A DNA stretch of 64,000 nucleotides from Sphingopyxis sp. GW247-27LB (GCF_002277025.1 NZ_NIWD01000015.1:365792-429791); one strand, 5' to 3'; positions 16,368 to 24,015 are shown, counted from the stretch's first letter. Numbers and translations: made by a program. The notes: generated from the letters alone by a model not told the origin.

Positions 16368-16967
16368 ATGCCCGTATTCCCATCGATCGAAGGCGAGCCG
16401 GGCCTCGACAAGGTCTTTCGCCGGTTCCCCCACACGGTCATGCCGCTGCTCGAGTATCATGACCGCCTGCTCCGCGATCCTTCACCATTGACCGTAGCCG
16501 AGCGCGAACTGATCGCTGCCTATGTCTCGGGGATCAACTCCTGCACATATTGCCACGGTGCCCATGTCGTCGCCGCACGTGCCTTTGGGGTCGATCCGGA
16601 CCTGTTCGACGGACTCATGGCGGATCTTGAAACCAGCAGGGTCGATAACAAGCTCAAACCGATCCTGGCCTATGTCGGAAAGCTCACCAAAACGCCGAGC
16701 ATGATGATCGAGGCCGATGCGACCCGTGTCTATGCGGCAGGCTGGGACGAGCAGGCGCTGTTCGACGCGGTCAGCGTCTGCGCCCTGTTCAACTTCATGA
16801 ACCGTATCGTCGAGGGTTCGGGCATCAAGGCAAATCCGCTCGATGCCGACCAGGCCGAACTCGATGCACGCATGGCGCGGATGGGCGGTGCCACAGACGA
16901 TCCGCATCGCGGCGAGCGGAGCTACACCCGTCTGGCGAGCATGTGGGGAATCGCGGAGGCCGATTGA
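16368..16967 (+). CDS. AhpD-like peroxidase-related protein
   Basis: 199 residues from the ATG at 16368 with GAGGAG upstream. The core carries NSCTYCHGAHVVAARAFGVD, the CxxCxxxH catalytic motif of AhpD/carboxymuconolactone-decarboxylase-like peroxidase-related enzymes. The C-terminal half (SVCALFNFMNRIVEGSGI) is typical of the uncharacterised peroxidase-related subfamily. Last gene of the TonB receptor-nupC-CDP transferase operon. A thiol-based peroxidase role is inferred from the motif. Confidence 0.85.
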   Translation: MPVFPSIEGEPGLDKVFRRFPHTVMPLLEYHDRLLRDPSPLTVAERELIAAYVSGINSCTYCHGAHVVAARAFGVDPDLFDGLMADLETSRVDNKLKPILAYVGKLTKTPSMMIEADATRVYAAGWDEQALFDAVSVCALFNFMNRIVEGSGIKANPLDADQAELDARMARMGGATDDPHRGERSYTRLASMWGIAEAD

Positions 16968-16970
16968 CGG

Positions 16971-17621
16971 CTATGCGATGCCGAGGCTCTCGATCTTGGC
17001 GTCGAGATCGATCGGACAGGTGGCCAGGATATCGCTGTCCGCCTCATAGGCTTCGGGACCACTGACCTTGACCAGTGCGGCGAGCGCCGCGTCCCTTGTC
17101 CGGAGCAGATCGGCCAACTCGATGCGATAGAGCGCGACCATGGCTGTCAGGAACCGGTTGACCAAATCGTCTTCCGGCGTCGCATCGACATTGTAGAGAT
17201 CAAGGTGGGCGATCATCGTATCGGCCGGATAGAGGAATTCGTCGGTTACCCAGCGGTTGGTCGCGAACCACGCCAGCGGCACGCCGCTCTGATCGACCGA
17301 TAGACCGGCGATGTGGGTCACATGGGCAGGCGCATCTTCACCCTCGGCAGGCGCGGCGAGCACCGCATCCGGGTCATCAAGCTGGGTGCGGTGTAGGAAG
17401 AGATGGAAATGCCCGTGTTCGGATGGATCCCGATCTCCGGGTGCATGGACGTGGTAGTACCAGCGTGAGCGCGTCATCGCGTCGCGCGCATCGTCGTCGG
17501 GGTAATGCGCCCAGAAGTGAACGTCGTCCGCCGGCAAGACGCGAAGCATGAGCGGGCGTTGCTCCAGCGCCATTCGCGTGATGGTTTCGACGACCACCTC
17601 GGCCGCATCGCGTTCGGTCAT
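16971..17621 (-). CDS. Uncharacterised histidine-rich protein (DUF6969-like)
   Basis: 216 residues from ATG 17621 (GAGAG about 8 nt upstream); an in-frame ATG at 17645 is an alternative. The middle carries histidine/aromatic-rich segments DDVHFWAHYPDDDARD, SRWYYHVHAPGDRDPSEHGHFHLFLH and APAHVTHIAGLSVD. The first two could form a metal site. I recall this pattern as a family now called DUF6969, without known function. It is 82 bp downstream of the cysteine-rich lipoprotein on the same strand, so probably co-expressed from the SigF-type promoter. No signal peptide is apparent. Confidence 0.6.
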   Translation of the reverse strand: MTERDAAEVVVETITRMALEQRPLMLRVLPADDVHFWAHYPDDDARDAMTRSRWYYHVHAPGDRDPSEHGHFHLFLHRTQLDDPDAVLAAPAEGEDAPAHVTHIAGLSVDQSGVPLAWFATNRWVTDEFLYPADTMIAHLDLYNVDATPEDDLVNRFLTAMVALYRIELADLLRTRDAALAALVKVSGPEAYEADSDILATCPIDLDAKIESLGIA

Positions 17622-17703
17622 CGCTCTCTCACGCAAGAATGTCATGGCCGGCGGCGGGTCCACTCCCGCGCCGCCGGCCACATCGGCAAACCCCTGCAGG
17701 GAT

Positions 17704-17994
17704 TCAGGGTTTTGCCGCGCAGGGCTTGGCAGCGCAAGGCTTGGGGGCACAAGGCTTCGCGCCGCAGCCCTTAGGAGCGCAGGGCTTTGGTGCGCAGGGC
17801 TTGGCTTCGCATCCCTTCGGCGCACAGGAGGCGGCGGCACACGGCTTCGCGGCGCAACCGCCCGCGGACTGATCGGCCATGGCAGCGCCAGCAGGAGCAT
17901 CGGCGGGAGCTTCGGCCTCCTTCGAACAGGCAGCGGTGGCCATTGTCAGGCCACCCATCACGGCAAGCATGGAAGCAAGTTTGGATTTCTTCAT
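17704..17994 (-). CDS. Cysteine-repeat lipoprotein, putative metal-binding
   Basis: 96 residues. Residues 1-23 are a lipoprotein signal (MKKSKLASMLAVMGGLTMATAAC), with Cys23 the likely lipidated residue. After an Ala/Asp linker, cysteines occur at 47, 52, 57, 62, 67, 72, 77, 82, 87 and 92, exactly every five residues, in units of the form AxKPC, APKGC or APKPC. No catalytic domain is present. The arrangement suggests a surface-tethered metal or thiol buffer. GAGGGGG precedes the start. It is controlled by the SigF-type promoter at 18178-18203 and followed by the DUF6969-like gene. It resembles bufferin or HvfA-like RiPP precursors in cysteine density, but no DUF692 maturase is in the window. 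Confidence 0.75.
   Translation of the reverse strand: MKKSKLASMLAVMGGLTMATAACSKEAEAPADAPAGAAMADQSAGGCAAKPCAAASCAPKGCEAKPCAPKPCAPKGCGAKPCAPKPCAAKPCAAKP
17707..17856 (-). repeat. Degenerate 15-bp tandem repeats encoding C-x4 units
   Basis: The C-terminal half of the lipoprotein gene is built from ten 15-bp units, each encoding one cysteine and mostly Ala, Lys and Pro. Unit number is likely to vary between strains by slippage. Confidence 0.75.
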
Positions 17995-18177
17995 GGGTCA
18001 GACCCCCTCGTCATTATCGGACACGCAAGACTTCCCCCTTCACCCTGCCGCATCCGGTAGACAGGCGAAGCCCGGCCGGACGATCCCGGCCAGCGGAGTG
18101 AGGGGGATTGGCCTTAGTGAGCGCGATAGCCCTGAGTCTGCTATCCACGCAGAAGGACCAACTCCCTCTCGTCATAA

Positions 18178-18203
18178 TTCGGCGAAAGGGAGCGATCGGT
18201 TAC
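18178..18203 (-). promoter_or_regulatory. SigF-type promoter upstream of the cysteine-repeat lipoprotein
   Basis: On the minus strand GTAACC (18203-18198), 16 bp, then CGAA (18181-18178). The start codon is about 180 nt further, so the transcript would have a long leader that contains a small GGCCGG/CCGGCC hairpin. Boxes and spacing match the sites at 9813 and 11239. Confidence 0.7.
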
Positions 18204-18233
18204 ACGAGACAATCGTATTTTTTGGCACCCGGA

Positions 18234-18336
18234 GGGGCCGCGTCATTCGGTGGGCGACCCGAAGGGCGACGCGGCCCCGGCCGGCGAGGCAGGGGGGTGG
18301 GTTCGCCGGCCATGCCCGGCTGTCACGACGCCGGGC
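18234..18336. repeat. Three consecutive GC-rich inverted repeats between genes
   Basis: Perfect stems: 18234-18244 with 18268-18278 (11 bp, GGGGCCGCGTC), 18279-18287 with 18303-18311 (9 bp, GGCCGGCGA), and 18314-18320 with 18330-18336 (7 bp, GCCCGGC). They are packed end to end, between the AhpD stop (18355) and the SigF-type promoter (18203). Neither strand has a U-run directly after the stems in the direction of the AhpD transcript, so a simple intrinsic terminator is not convincing. Could be a REP-like element, a structured RNA, or a transcription barrier. Confidence 0.6.
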
Positions 18337-18354
18337 CAAGGGGGAGCACTATAG

Positions 18355-18930
18355 TCAGGCGGCAGCCGACCAGGCGCGAGCGGCAAAGCCAGGATCGAGC
18401 TCGGTATGGAAGATGTGATTGGAGTAGTTCGAGATCACCTTGACGCTGATCGCAAGGACAATCCCGAGAATGTGCTCTTCGGTGTAGCCCGCTGCGAGGA
18501 AGGCCTGGGCCTGCTCGGGCGTCGGGTTGCCGCGACTTTCGGTCATCTGGTGCGCGAAAGTTCGCAGGGCCTCAAGCCTGGCATCCGGCACTGGACGGCC
18601 ATCGCGAATAGCGTCGGTCACCTCGGCCGGTACCTTCGACATCATGTCGCCAACGAAGCTGTGCGCGGCAACGCAATAGTGGCAACCATTGAACCTGCTG
18701 ATCGCGAGGAACACGACTTCCTGCTCGACAGGCGTGAAGCCCGCCTCGGCGCGGAACTTGCCATAACCATGATTGTAAGTGTCGAGCAGCGCAGGCAGGT
18801 TGACCATCGCTGCATACATGTTGGGCACCATGCCCATCCCTGCCTGCGCCGCCTTGAGCGGAGCGCTCACAGCCGGATCGGCATCCTCGGCGGTGCGGAG
18901 CGGGAGGCTCGTCTTGAAGACTTCAGACAT
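18355..18930 (-). CDS. Carboxymuconolactone decarboxylase/AhpD family protein
   Basis: 191 residues. The core AISRFNGCHYCVAAHSFVGDMM (about residues 78-99) carries the CxxCxxxH active-site motif, and the C-terminal EEHILGIVLAISVKVISNYSNH is typical of the family. Probably a thiol peroxidase or related oxidoreductase. It follows the tautomerase gene by 30 bp, and both are downstream of a TetR operator. Confidence 0.87.
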   Translation of the reverse strand: MSEVFKTSLPLRTAEDADPAVSAPLKAAQAGMGMVPNMYAAMVNLPALLDTYNHGYGKFRAEAGFTPVEQEVVFLAISRFNGCHYCVAAHSFVGDMMSKVPAEVTDAIRDGRPVPDARLEALRTFAHQMTESRGNPTPEQAQAFLAAGYTEEHILGIVLAISVKVISNYSNHIFHTELDPGFAARAWSAAA

Positions 18931-18960
18931 ACAGTTTTCCTTTCGTTGGGGGTTGTTGGT

Positions 18961-19188
18961 TCAGGCGGCTTCGACGCTTGCAGCCATGGCCCGCAGATCG
19001 TCAGCAGTGACCGGCTGACCGCCGACGCCCCAGGCGCCGGGAGAGACGTCTTCGATGGTTACCCAGGTGACCTTGCGCAGGCCCTCACCTTCGACGGAGA
19101 CCACCGCATCCGTGACGCGGCGGATGAGTTCCTGCTTCTGTTCGAGCGAGAGGTAGCCGCCCACTCCCTTGATCTGGACCAATGGCAC
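18961..19188 (-). CDS. 4-oxalocrotonate tautomerase family protein
   Basis: 75 residues, beginning Met-Pro so that Pro1, the catalytic base of the family, is exposed after Met removal. Sequence PLVQIKGVGGYLSLEQKQELIRRVTDAVVSVEGEGLRKVTWVTIEDVSPGAWGVGG has the tautomerase spacing and a downstream tryptophan. Substrate unknown. First gene of a pair with the AhpD-like gene, with the TetR operator at 19211-19229 23 bp upstream. Confidence 0.85.
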   Translation of the reverse strand: MPLVQIKGVGGYLSLEQKQELIRRVTDAVVSVEGEGLRKVTWVTIEDVSPGAWGVGGQPVTADDLRAMAASVEAA

Positions 19189-19210
19189 TGTTGTACTCCT
19201 TCCTATAGTG

Positions 19211-19229
19211 TTGAACGATCATTCCAAAC
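19211..19229. promoter_or_regulatory. TetR operator copy 1, upstream of tautomerase
   Basis: ttgaacgatcattccaaac, an imperfect palindrome around GATC. Its exact reverse complement occurs upstream of the TetR gene at 19851-19869. Two 19-bp identical copies flanking one regulator gene indicate its operators. Confidence 0.8.
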
Positions 19230-19251
19230 TGGACAAAAAAGGGGACGCGGC

Positions 19252-19833
19252 TCAGGCCAGCGATTTGAGCACTCCGTCCCTGATAGCCTCAAGATATTCG
19301 GGCTTTGGCCGGCTGCGGATCATCACCAGCATGCCCAGGAATGCCGCGAGCGCCTGATGCGCCAACATCGCAGCATCACCCTGGGCGCTGAACTCGCCGC
19401 TGGCCTGTCCCTTGCGGATCATGGCGAGAAGAAATGCCTCGATCTCGTCCTGCGCACGGTTGACCATCTCGGCCAGCTCGGGGTCATGCGCCGCCAGTTC
19501 AAGCGCGGTATTGACCAAGAAGCAGCCCCAGTTGCCGTTGGTCACCTGCGTCTGGCCAATGAACTTGTCGAAGATGGCGCGGATCGCACCGGAGGGTGAC
19601 AGAGTCTGACCAAGCTCGGCCAGAGTACGCTGACGCACTTCGCCGTCATATTTGCGAAGCGCAGTCAGGAAAAGCTCGCGCTTGTCACCGTAGGTTGCAT
19701 ACAAGCTGGCACGGTTCACCCCGGTCGCAGTGACCAGGTCCTGCATCGAGGTCGCTTCATAGCCATGCGTCCAGAACGTCTGCATGGCGCGTGTCAGCGT
19801 CTCATCGATATCGAATCGTTTTTCCCAAGGCAT
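19252..19833 (-). CDS. TetR/AcrR family repressor
   Basis: 193 residues from ATG 19833 (MPWEKRFDIDETLTRAMQTFW); the frame extends to 19869 but that would put the operator inside the gene. The N-terminal helix-turn-helix is FWTHGYEATSMQDLVTATGVNRASLYATYGDKRELF (about 19-54), as in TetR proteins. The C-terminal ligand domain is of the subtype with ...GNWGCFLVNTALELAAHDPELA. It likely represses itself and the tautomerase/AhpD pair through the two 19-bp operators. Confidence 0.9.
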   Translation of the reverse strand: MPWEKRFDIDETLTRAMQTFWTHGYEATSMQDLVTATGVNRASLYATYGDKRELFLTALRKYDGEVRQRTLAELGQTLSPSGAIRAIFDKFIGQTQVTNGNWGCFLVNTALELAAHDPELAEMVNRAQDEIEAFLLAMIRKGQASGEFSAQGDAAMLAHQALAAFLGMLVMIRSRPKPEYLEAIRDGVLKSLA

Positions 19834-19850
19834 GAACAACCATCTAGCTT

Positions 19851-19869
19851 GTTTGGAATGATCGTTCAA
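19851..19869. promoter_or_regulatory. TetR operator copy 2, upstream of the TetR gene
   Basis: Exact reverse complement of 19211-19229, located 18 bp upstream of the TetR start codon. Consistent with autorepression. Confidence 0.8.
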
Positions 19870-20000
19870 TACTAATTTACGCGAGGCCCTCCCACTGCTG
19901 CTGCACCATCAGGCGCACGACAATTAATGTGAGCCGTCGCTGTAAGGATAGGGCGCCTGCCGCGACTGATCACCGCTGGTGAGAGGAGGCGCGGTAACAC

Positions 20001-20897
20001 ATGGGCATAGAAATTCGCCAATTGCGGTATGCGGTGATGACCGCCGACACGCAGAGCTTCTCGCGCGCGGCAGCCGCGCTCAATGTCAAGCAGTCCACGC
20101 TGAGCCGCCGCGTCATGCAGCTGGAACATCGGCTTGGAGTCAAACTGTTCGAACGCACCACTCGCGGCGCCGAGCCCACAGAAAACGGCCGGGTCTTTAT
20201 CGAACAAGCCCGGCGCATTGTCACCGACGTTGAAAACCTCCAGACCACCGCGCGGGCTGTGAGCTACGGCGAACAGGGCCGCGTTGCTGTCGGGTACAGC
20301 TCTACACTCATGGGTGGGCATCTCAAACACGCCTTCACGGACTACTTGACCCGCTATACCGATGTGCAGTTCGATGGAGTCGAAGCCGGTCCCGAGAAGC
20401 TGCTCCACAGCCTCCAGTCGCGTATGATCGACGTAGCTGTTGCACCGGCCGGACTGGAGGATTCGGGTGTCCTCTCACGACCGCTCTGGTCTGAGAGGCT
20501 CATGGTTGTGCTTCTCGGCGACAACCGGCTGACCGGGAATGAGCGCATTTATTGGCAGGATTTGCGCCGGGAAGTCTTCGTCGTTCCCAGCGGCGGCCTT
20601 GGACCGATCCTCGGCAATCTGCTTTCGGCGCGGCTGACCGAACAAGGCTATCGCCCCAACATCATCTATCAGGACACAAGTCTCGAAAGCGTGCTCGCCA
20701 TGATCACGGCCAAGCGCTTTGTGACCATTGCCACGGAAGCCTCTCAGGGCGTGACCTGGCCGGACCTGCATTTCCGCGAGATCTACGACCCCAATGGTCC
20801 GGCCCGTCTGGAATACGCCCTCTACTGGCGCGAGGAAAACGAGAACCCTGCGCTCAAGCGCTTCTTCAAGCTGATCGAGGAACGCTATCCGGGCTGA
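20001..20897 (+). CDS. LysR family regulator of the conjugative element
   Basis: 298 residues, ATG 20001. The N-terminal winged helix reads IRQLRYAVMTADTQSFSRAAAALNVKQSTLSRRVMQLEHRLGVKLFERTTRGAEPTENGRVF, a textbook LysR DNA-binding domain; the rest is the periplasmic-binding-protein-like effector domain. It ends 13 bp inside the convergent DUF2274 gene. LysR genes in this exact place, at the trbI end, recur in sphingomonad and related elements, so it probably controls transfer or cargo genes. The ligand is unknown. Confidence 0.9.
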   Translation: MGIEIRQLRYAVMTADTQSFSRAAAALNVKQSTLSRRVMQLEHRLGVKLFERTTRGAEPTENGRVFIEQARRIVTDVENLQTTARAVSYGEQGRVAVGYSSTLMGGHLKHAFTDYLTRYTDVQFDGVEAGPEKLLHSLQSRMIDVAVAPAGLEDSGVLSRPLWSERLMVVLLGDNRLTGNERIYWQDLRREVFVVPSGGLGPILGNLLSARLTEQGYRPNIIYQDTSLESVLAMITAKRFVTIATEASQGVTWPDLHFREIYDPNGPARLEYALYWREENENPALKRFFKLIEERYPG

Positions 20898-21112
20898 GCG
20901 CCGCGCCGCGTCTTGGCAAAGCTGCGGTCGGTCGCGATGAACCGCTCGATCATAGGCGGGATCAGGCGTTCGGGCGGTGGCGCACCCTTGGCATCGCCGC
21001 CATTGAGAGCGGTGGCGTAGGCCAGCAACTCACGGTGCAACCTCACCGATACCTCCACCGTCAGCCGCACCGGCTTCTGATCGGCAAGGTCGGCCAATTT
21101 CAACCGTGTCAC
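20885..21112 (-). CDS. DUF2274 protein of the trb operon
   Basis: 75 residues, LKLADLADQKPVRLTVEVSVRLHRELLAYATALN ... PPERLIPPMIERFIATDRSF, the DUF2274 pattern. The short basic N-terminus plus amphipathic middle suggests a ribbon-helix-helix-like protein. Overlaps the trbI stop by 4 bp (ATGA) and is regularly the last gene of the trb operon; function unknown. Confidence 0.85.
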   Translation of the reverse strand: MTRLKLADLADQKPVRLTVEVSVRLHRELLAYATALNGGDAKGAPPPERLIPPMIERFIATDRSFAKTRRGAQPG

Positions 21113-22314
21113 TGCCCATCTCCCAGCACCAGATCGCGCGTCACCAGCACCCGCACCGGAAACCCCGGTCGAATCGTCAGCGTCGGCCGCACATTCAGTT
21201 CACGACTGACGATCTGCTCGCCGGCACGGTTGATGCTGTCCTGCGTGCCGCGACGGAATGCGCGGGCGAGATTGCCGTCGTCACCAGAGCCCAGCTCGGA
21301 ACCAGCGCCCAGCAGCGTCGATACGAGCGCCGCCTTGAACACGCCGCCCCAATGATAGTCGGTACCGTCCTGTAGTCCGGCAAAGCCGCGTGGGTCAGAC
21401 GCGGGCTGGCGTTCGAGCACGATCGAGCGGCCATCAGGAAGGATCAGCCGGTTCCAGGCGAGCAGTATCCGGCTCTGGCCGAACGCGACATCGGCGTCAT
21501 AGTCGCCGATCAGTCGCGAGCCTTGCGGGATCAGTAGTATCCGTCCGGTCGGGCTGTCATACACGTTCTGCGTCACCTGCGCGGTTACAAGCCCGGGCAA
21601 GTCGGAGCGGATGCCGGTGATCAGCGCTGCCGGGATGACCGAGCCGGCTTGCAGAATCGACGGCGAAGCCAGACCCGTGAGCCGCTCGCCCGAGACAGTG
21701 CGCCGGTCGCTCGCGCGTTCCAAGAAGGCCTGCTTGCGCCCGGCATCGTTTTGCGGTGCCGCAGCTGGCGCTGCAGCGGGATTTTCGGCAGGCGCTGGCA
21801 GGCTGGCGAAGCCCGCGCCGGAATTCCCCGGCGTCCCGCCTCCGAAGAACAGGCGACTCGCCCGCGCGGCCTCGCGTTCCTGTTCTGCGCGCTGGCGCGC
21901 GGCTTCTGCGGCATTGGCTGCGGGATTGGGAGGTACAGGCTGCGGCGTGCCAACAGGCGGCAAGGCCGCGATGTCGCCGCGTCGCTGTGCGTCGAGGATC
22001 GGCTTTCCGAGATCGCCTGGCAGCGCGGGGCCGAGCTTGGGCACCTGGCCGTAATCCTTGGGCGCACCGGCAAGGTTGTCGGCCACCGCGACGCCATCGG
22101 TGTTATAGAGTTCCTCCGTGCCTTTGCGGCCCTGGGGCTGCAACGCATAAATCAGCGCGCCGCCGACCAGCGCAAAACCGCAAGCAGAGGCCATGCCGAT
22201 GGCCTTGCGCGAAAGCCGCATCACGCGCGGTGGATCGCCGCGCAAGCGCACTGCGCTGTCGGGATCGGCGAGCGGTGCGTCGGCGGGTTCTTGAGCAGCG
22301 TTTGAGGTCATCAC
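21109..22314 (-). CDS. trbI: TrbI (VirB10-like) conjugal transfer protein
   Basis: 401 residues. Cytoplasmic N-terminus, one membrane helix (AIGMASACGFALVGGALIYAL, about 38-58), a proline/alanine-rich periplasmic linker, and the VirB10 C-terminal domain with VIPAALITGIRSDLPGLVTAQVTQNVYDSPTGRILLIPQGSRLIGDYD. VirB10/TrbI links the inner-membrane motor to the outer-membrane core of the type IV secretion channel. Joined to trbG and DUF2274 by 4-bp overlaps. Confidence 0.93.
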   Translation of the reverse strand: MMTSNAAQEPADAPLADPDSAVRLRGDPPRVMRLSRKAIGMASACGFALVGGALIYALQPQGRKGTEELYNTDGVAVADNLAGAPKDYGQVPKLGPALPGDLGKPILDAQRRGDIAALPPVGTPQPVPPNPAANAAEAARQRAEQEREAARASRLFFGGGTPGNSGAGFASLPAPAENPAAAPAAAPQNDAGRKQAFLERASDRRTVSGERLTGLASPSILQAGSVIPAALITGIRSDLPGLVTAQVTQNVYDSPTGRILLIPQGSRLIGDYDADVAFGQSRILLAWNRLILPDGRSIVLERQPASDPRGFAGLQDGTDYHWGGVFKAALVSTLLGAGSELGSGDDGNLARAFRRGTQDSINRAGEQIVSRELNVRPTLTIRPGFPVRVLVTRDLVLGDGQ

Positions 22315-23330
22315 CGCGCCCTCCGGTTGGCGACGATCCGCACCTTGTCCTGGCCCTTGCGCCCGCCAAGCCGCAACTCGGCCTGGGCGAAGAGCCGGTC
22401 GACGATCATGTAGCGGCCCGAGACGCGGTAGTTGACCAGCTCGGCCTCGCCTTTGGGTCCGATGACGAACATCGGCGGCAGTTCGCCCCGGGCGACGCTT
22501 TCCGGAAACTCGATGAACACCCGGGTTCCGTCATCGAACGTGCGCAGCGGTCGCCAGTCGGGCCGGTCGCCTTCGATCGCGTAGCGGAAGTTTAGGCTGG
22601 AGAGATCCATGCCTGCCGCCACCGGCGCGGCTCGATCTGCTGCCGCACGCGATTGCCGGAGCGCGATCAGTTCATCCTGCGGGTAGTTCCACGAGACCGA
22701 AGCCATGTAGACGCTGGGATTGGCGCGCAGCTCGAGATGATAGGTTCGCCGGTCGGTGTTGATGACGAGGTTGGTGGCGATATCGGGCCGGACCGGCTTC
22801 ACCAGGATATGGACGCGCGAAGCCGACCCTATACCGCTCACAGTATCGCCGATCATCCAGCGCACCGTGTCTCCGGCAGCGACCGGGCCTGAGCCGACCA
22901 GTTGTTCGCCTTCCTGCAGCGCGATGTCGGTCACCTGTCCGGGCTTGGCATAGACCTGATAGAGTGCACCATCGGCGTATGGGTATTGCTGGATTGCGTT
23001 GACGAACCCGGTGCGATCGGGCTCGACGCGCGCGGCATCGTTTGCCGCTCCCACCCTGTCCCGGGGCAAGGACGGGCGGGAGCGGCCCGCGGCGCGGGGA
23101 GGAACGCGCTGCGGAAAGGCTTTGAGTTGGCCGGGAAGCGGAAGCGGCACCGGGATGACGACGACCCTGTCGGTAGGATAGGCCGCCTGCGGCACCTCGT
23201 TGGGCTCGCCAAGCGGTGCAGGCTGGTGCGTGGCTTGTGTTTGGGCCTGCGTGGGGGAAGCAAGCGCGGTGCTCGCGATGAGCAAGGCGATGGCGATGCG
23301 GCGGCCTGCCGCTGGGAGGGTGCTGATCAT
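22311..23330 (-). CDS. trbG: TrbG (VirB9-like) conjugal transfer protein
   Basis: 339 residues from ATG 23330, overlapping the trbF stop by 4 bp; the longer frame to 23444 lies inside trbF. Signal peptide GRRIAIALLIASTALASPTQA. The C-terminal beta-rich domain (NFRYAIEGDRPDWRPLRTFDDGTRVFIEFP ... LVNYRVSGRYMIVDRLFAQAELRLG) is characteristic of VirB9/TrbG. Forms the outer-membrane-proximal core with TrbI. Confidence 0.92.
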   Translation of the reverse strand: MISTLPAAGRRIAIALLIASTALASPTQAQTQATHQPAPLGEPNEVPQAAYPTDRVVVIPVPLPLPGQLKAFPQRVPPRAAGRSRPSLPRDRVGAANDAARVEPDRTGFVNAIQQYPYADGALYQVYAKPGQVTDIALQEGEQLVGSGPVAAGDTVRWMIGDTVSGIGSASRVHILVKPVRPDIATNLVINTDRRTYHLELRANPSVYMASVSWNYPQDELIALRQSRAAADRAAPVAAGMDLSSLNFRYAIEGDRPDWRPLRTFDDGTRVFIEFPESVARGELPPMFVIGPKGEAELVNYRVSGRYMIVDRLFAQAELRLGGRKGQDKVRIVANRRAR

Positions 23331-24010
23331 GATCCGAGTTCCTTCGACCAGTTGATGGCGTTGACGAAAATGCCGAGCGGATTCTTGCGCAAGGCATCGG
23401 GGGCGCGCGGAGTCTGGACGACGATGGTCAGGATCGCCGTCCAACGGCTCGTCTCGGCAAGGCTGCCGTCGCGGTAGCGCCGCTCGACCCAGGCGACGCG
23501 GAAGCTCGTCGGCGAAGCGCGGATGACGCTCGTCACATCGACCCCGACCTGCTCTCGTCCGATCAGCGCGAACGGATCGTTGGTTCGGGCATAGTCGTTC
23601 AAAGCCAGCGCGCCCTTGTCGGTCGCAAAATCATAGGCGCGCAGCCAGTTCTGGCGGACGATGATTGCGTCGTCGGGCACGGCGCGAACCTGCTCGATGA
23701 ACCGCGCAAGGTGGAAAGCGATCTGGGGGTCGCTGGGGTTATAGCCTGCGTCCGCCGGGGCCACGGCCTGCGCTTCGCCGAGCCGGTCAACCTGGACTAC
23801 CCAGGGCACGATGCTTCCACGCGCGCCCTGCCAGATGATCCCGGCGGTCAGACAGGTCGAAAGACCGAGCGCGCCGAAGAAGGCGAGCCGCCAACTGCGT
23901 GCCTGGACGCGGGCCGAGCCGATGCGGTCATCCCAGACCTGGGCGGCGCGCTGATAGGGTGTGTCGGGTTCGGGGGTCTTGCCGTAGCGGATCGAGGGGC
24001 GTCGAAACAT
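23327..24010 (-). CDS. trbF: TrbF (VirB8-like) conjugal transfer protein
   Basis: 227 residues. Short cytoplasmic N-terminus with TPYQRAAQVWDDRIGSARVQARSWR, one membrane helix (LAFFGALGLSTCLTAGIIWQGA) and a periplasmic VirB8 domain. This is an inner-membrane assembly factor of the type IV secretion system. The ATG at 24010 is 5 bp beyond the trbL stop at 24016. Confidence 0.93.
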   Translation of the reverse strand: MFRRPSIRYGKTPEPDTPYQRAAQVWDDRIGSARVQARSWRLAFFGALGLSTCLTAGIIWQGARGSIVPWVVQVDRLGEAQAVAPADAGYNPSDPQIAFHLARFIEQVRAVPDDAIIVRQNWLRAYDFATDKGALALNDYARTNDPFALIGREQVGVDVTSVIRASPTSFRVAWVERRYRDGSLAETSRWTAILTIVVQTPRAPDALRKNPLGIFVNAINWSKELGS

Positions 24011-24015
24011 GTGTG

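Noticed and set aside
17704..17994. RiPP precursor (bufferin or HvfA) interpretation of the cysteine-repeat lipoprotein
   Set aside because: No DUF692/MNIO enzyme or DUF2063 partner gene exists in the window and the EGKCG-type repeat of HvfA is absent, so a modified-peptide pathway is not claimed.
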